From the NCBI GenBank assembly GCA_028753945.1, contig JAPNXP010000012.1, positions 1 to 64,000 on the forward strand: DNA of 64,000 nucleotides. The letters run 5' to 3'. Below the pieces are notes generated by a model. The model did no database searches. It was not told where the DNA came from and worked only from the letters and a program-made list of their open reading frames with translations. The position numbers and the translations under genes are program-made. Source of the DNA: Hexactinellida sp. DTS-2022. Taxonomy: Eukaryota; Porifera; Hexactinellida. This document shows, piece by piece, positions 60,737-64,000 of this stretch (the stretch's first letter is position 1; each line of letters begins with the position of its first letter).

Positions 60737-63700
60737 ATGTCAGAAGGCTATACTAACAGAATGATTTCGCGTAAGAACGCCAGCAAGCACTTGTGGGTAG
60801 GGAACCTGCCTGACGACATGAGCGAGTCTGAGATAAAGGACTACTTCACCAAGTGGGGGAGGGTGGACGCGGTCAAGAAACTTCCCAAGAAGGATCCCTC
60901 AGGGGGGCTCGCGGCTTTTATCGACTTTGAGAGCATGGAGGCCGCTGTCAGCTGTCACCAGGATAAACACATGATCGGCCGCCAGGAAATTCGCACGGAC
61001 TACAACTACGAGCGCCGCTTCGTTGACTACAGAAAGTACCCATCCACTGGGGCTCCCAACCCTCCCCCTGGCGCCCCCCGCAGGGTCTGGCGTCCCGCGA
61101 GAAACAAATCCTCGAGTCACTCTCTGAGTCCCTCTCGCAGTCGCTCCCGCTCCCCCTCTCACAGCAGGTACGTGCCGTAGGGCTGTTTTGTGTATGACTT
61201 GTGTGCTACTGCCGTAGGTCCAACAGCACGCACGAGAGCAGGAGCTTCAGTCGCAGCAAGAGCGCCTCTCCGCGCAGATTCAGCTCCAGTCGCTCCGCCT
61301 CCAACAGCAGCAGCGGCGGCGGCTCGGGCGGCAGCAAGGGCCACATGGGCAGGAAGGTCAAGCAGACGGGGAAGCACCACAGCGACACTCTGCGCATCAT
61401 AAACCTCCCGGAGAAGGTGCCGGACAAAGTGATCGCATACGAGCTCGACCGCGAGTTCAAGAAGAACTATGACGTCAAGTCTGTCAGGATACACGGGGGG
61501 CAATTTTCGCGGAAGTTCGCACTCATCAAGTTCTCCTCCGCTGACGACGCGGTAAGCGCCATGGAGACCAGACAGGGCCGCATGGTGGCCGGGTTCCGTC
61601 TGGAGATGCTGCTGTGGGACCCGGTCGGACCGCCCATGAGGAAGGACTCCTACCAGTACCGGACGTTTGCCGCGAATAAGGGCACGTACCACCCGCCGTA
61701 CGGCTACTGGCAGGAGGGCATGGACCCGGGGGCCTCGCGCTGTCTGTTCGTAGGCAATGTGCACAAGGGCACTCACCCAGAGGAGGTCGATGACGTATTT
61801 CGCAAGTACGGACAAATCCTGAGCGTGGACATCAAAGACAACGCCAGCGGGTCCACCGCCACGTACGCATTCGTGCAGATGTTCAACCTTAACTCGGCTT
61901 GCTACGCCAAGAAAGTCCTCAACGGGAGGTTCATCGGCCGCAACCGCTGCAAGGTAGCCTTCGGGAAAGGCACGATTTGCAGCAACGTGTGGATAGACGG
62001 GCTCGACCCGACTCTGACCAATCTGGAAGTGAAAGAGGAATTCGCGCGGTTCGGAGAGGTGATAGCAATCGCGTTCGACCGCAGGTGCGGCACGGCTATA
62101 ATCCAGTTCGGCAACCGAGACGCGGCGACTTCTGTGTTCAAGCGGATGCGCGGCAAGGCGATCGGCCGCAACAAGATCCTGGTGGACTACGCCTCCCAGG
62201 AGTGCAAGGACCTGTTCTACGAGCACCTCAAGAAGGTGGAGAAGGAGCGACAGAGCCTGAAGCGCTCCGAGAGCTTCGAAGACAAGCCCAAGCCCGTCCG
62301 GCCCGCGCCGCAGCCGCAGCCGCAGCCCCGACACGGCAGCTTCCGCGGAAAGTACCGCGAGATAGACGAGCCCGACGAGTACAGCAAGGAGCTGCAGGAG
62401 TTCAACAAGTACCAGAAGCGAGTCAAGGACTACCACCGCAAGAAGGAGCGCCCCGACGAGCACTGGCAGACCGTGGACGAGGCGAGCAGCAGCGGGGAGG
62501 ACACGCCCGAGGGGGGCAAGGCGCCCAGACGGGACCGCGGGAAGAAGAAGCGACGCTCCTCCGGAAAGAAGGGACACGAGAACAGCGTCACCCCGGACAG
62601 CGGGTCCTCCTCGGAGTCCGAGTCTAGCGACCACGTCTCCAAGAAGAACAAGCGCACCCCAAGTCCGCCCTTCGAGAAGAAGCCCAAGTACGCGCGGGAG
62701 AAAGACATCTCTGACGAGGAGTCCCCGCGGCTGATCCGCAAGAACGACCACAGCCCGTTCCTGAACTCGAGCGCGAAGCTGCAGTTCTCCTCGGACGAGG
62801 AGCTGGAGGACAAGAAGTACGCCAACAACAGTCCGCGCTCCCCGCCCTACATCGACAACGAGCCCAAGCCCGAGCCGATGGAGGTGGGGGACCACGCAGG
62901 CAAGAAGACTAAGATCAGTCCCTATCTGGAGAGCCAAGGTAGGTTGTATCGCGTTTACGTGCTTTGCCTGTTTACTGTGTGCCGCAGACTCTGGGGAGTA
63001 CCGCCGCAAGCCGGAGAGCCGCGTCTCTGCCAAGCGCACCGGCGCCAGCCTCGCGGAGGACCTGTCTCGGGCCAAGCGGACCCGCAAGTCGCAGGAGGAG
63101 GCCGTGGAGGCGGAGGAGCGCAAGCGCCGCGAGCGCGAGGAGAAGGAGAAGAAGAAGCAGCGAAGGGAGCCCACCACGCCCTCTCCGGTCGCCCTCCCGC
63201 CGGGGCCCGACCCTGGCCCGCGCGACGCCCCGGTAGGCGACCAGCAGGTGTACGCGAGCGCCACCCAGCAGCAGCAACAACAGCAGACACAGGCGCTGAT
63301 GGATCTGCTCCGACGCTACCCCGTCATGTGGCAGGGGCACCTCTGTCTGAAGAACGACTCTGCGGCTGTACAGATGCACTTCCTGGCCGGGACCCTCAAG
63401 CTGGCCGAGTACGCGCTTCCGCAGACTCAGGTGGCGCAGCCCCCGCCCTCCCTCCGGATCTCACAGCGGATGCGACTGGACGCCACGCAGCTGGACGGCG
63501 TGGAGAAGCGACTGGAGAAGCAGAGCGACTACTGTCTGCTGCTCGCGCTGCCCTGCGGGAGGGACCCTCTGGACGTGCACCACCAGACCAAGACTCTACG
63601 GGAGTGTTTCATAAAGTACCTCAACACCAAGGATGCGGCTGGTATCATCAATGTGGCTAACTACGTAGTGCACATCTTCCCACCGTGCTCCTTCTCAGAG

Positions 63701-63793
63701 AAGCACCTCAAGGTGGCAGCTCCCGACCTGCTTAACAGCGCAGCCGACAGCGGACACCTTATGATACTAATCGTGTTAGCCAGCAAACCCTAG
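60737..63793 (+). CDS. SPEN: Short SPEN-type RNA-binding protein (four RRMs and SPOC), three exons
   Basis: Exons 60737-61167, 61218-62938 and 62988-63793 join to 2958 nt, giving 985 residues. The introns are only 50 and 49 nt (GT..AG). SPEN/RBM15 proteins bind RNA and recruit corepressors or m6A writers through the SPOC domain. RRM1 (~14-90, HLWVGNLP), an SR-rich linker (~118-190), RRM2 (~200-285, DTLRIINLP), RRM3 (~318-395, CLFVGNVHKG) and RRM4 (~398-475, SNVWIDGLDP) are followed by a charged Ser/Lys/Glu-rich middle and a C-terminal SPOC domain (~828-985, MWQGHLCLKNDSAAVQMHFLAG to HLMILIVLASKP). Four RRMs point to SPEN, but the length matches RBM15, so both names are possible. Confidence 0.9.
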
Positions 63794-64000
63794 CAGACCG
63801 GCTCAGTAAGTTTACATCCTATTATGGTCTTTCTTAGCTCTACTTAGTTACCTGGATTAGTATTAGCGTATTTTACAGAATGACACTGATCTCATGATAA
63901 TATGTATTGTTCTATTCTAACCAAGTGTTCTAGAATGTTCTATGGGATATTTAATTGGCTCAATTATTTGTTTTGGAGAGAGACTCTTGGAAATTTATTT
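63794..64000. other. 3' flank of the SPEN-like gene
   Basis: AT-rich, no gene seen up to the window end. Confidence 0.4.

Noticed and set aside
61159..63264. 701-codon antisense frame over the SPEN-like gene
   Set aside because: It runs opposite to GC-rich RS/acidic codons, crosses both introns and shows low-complexity translation with no domain.

Overview
This window is nuclear DNA from a multicellular animal. The evidence is the gene set: a CREB coactivator (CRTC), RAP1, TRAF, small-Maf-like bZIP, transglutaminase, DIXDC1, the SOSS single-strand DNA-binding protein, EMC1 and site-2 protease. An LRRC56-like gene suggests motile cilia, and DIXDC1 is, as far as I recall, missing from flies and nematodes, so a ciliated non-ecdysozoan is likelier. 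The species cannot be named from sequence alone. The genome is strikingly intron-poor. Proteins of 400 to 950 residues sit in single uninterrupted reading frames, and six of the seven introns I could place are only 49 to 67 nt long. Coding sequence is GC-rich and intergenic DNA is very AT-rich.

Layout. Positions 1-11086 are a nearly homogeneous tandem satellite of 212-bp units, about 52 copies. The unit looks like a pentamer of a ~42-bp ancestor, and decayed ~41-bp monomers continue to about 11330, followed by a hAT-like transposon end. From 11893 to 21116 all genes are on the minus strand: a four-exon ankyrin protein, CRTC, OLA1, DSCC1 and an SRSF1-type splicing factor. RAP1 (+) is head-to-head with the splicing factor. 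From 22449 to 37346 genes are again on the minus strand: LRRC56-like, a TLC-domain protein with a hAT MITE in its 5' end, a newly assembled two-exon membrane microprotein, RECQ1, NAF1, CAPZB, XPR1 and SLC37A. A plus-strand block follows (DIXDC1, NABP/SSB, TFIIB, MBTPS2, EMC1), then TRAF (-), a Maf-like bZIP (-), transglutaminase (+), a prenylated ubiquitin-like protein (-) and a short SPEN-type RRM/SPOC protein (+).

Most genes are unrelated housekeeping or signalling functions, not one pathway. Several same-strand neighbours are separated by only 54 to 180 nt (DSCC1-OLA1, SLC37A-XPR1-CAPZB, NAF1-RECQ-microprotein), and some have an AG acceptor-like site just before the ATG. That hints at operons or very short UTRs.

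The items most worth follow-up are the satellite and its fossil monomers, the MITE that split the TLC gene's 5' coding sequence with a perfect 8-bp target duplication, the ubiquitin-fold protein ending in a CaaX box, the Maf-like bZIP lacking the DNA-contacting Asn, and the 94-residue two-helix membrane protein. No system of the defence or mobile-island type was seen.
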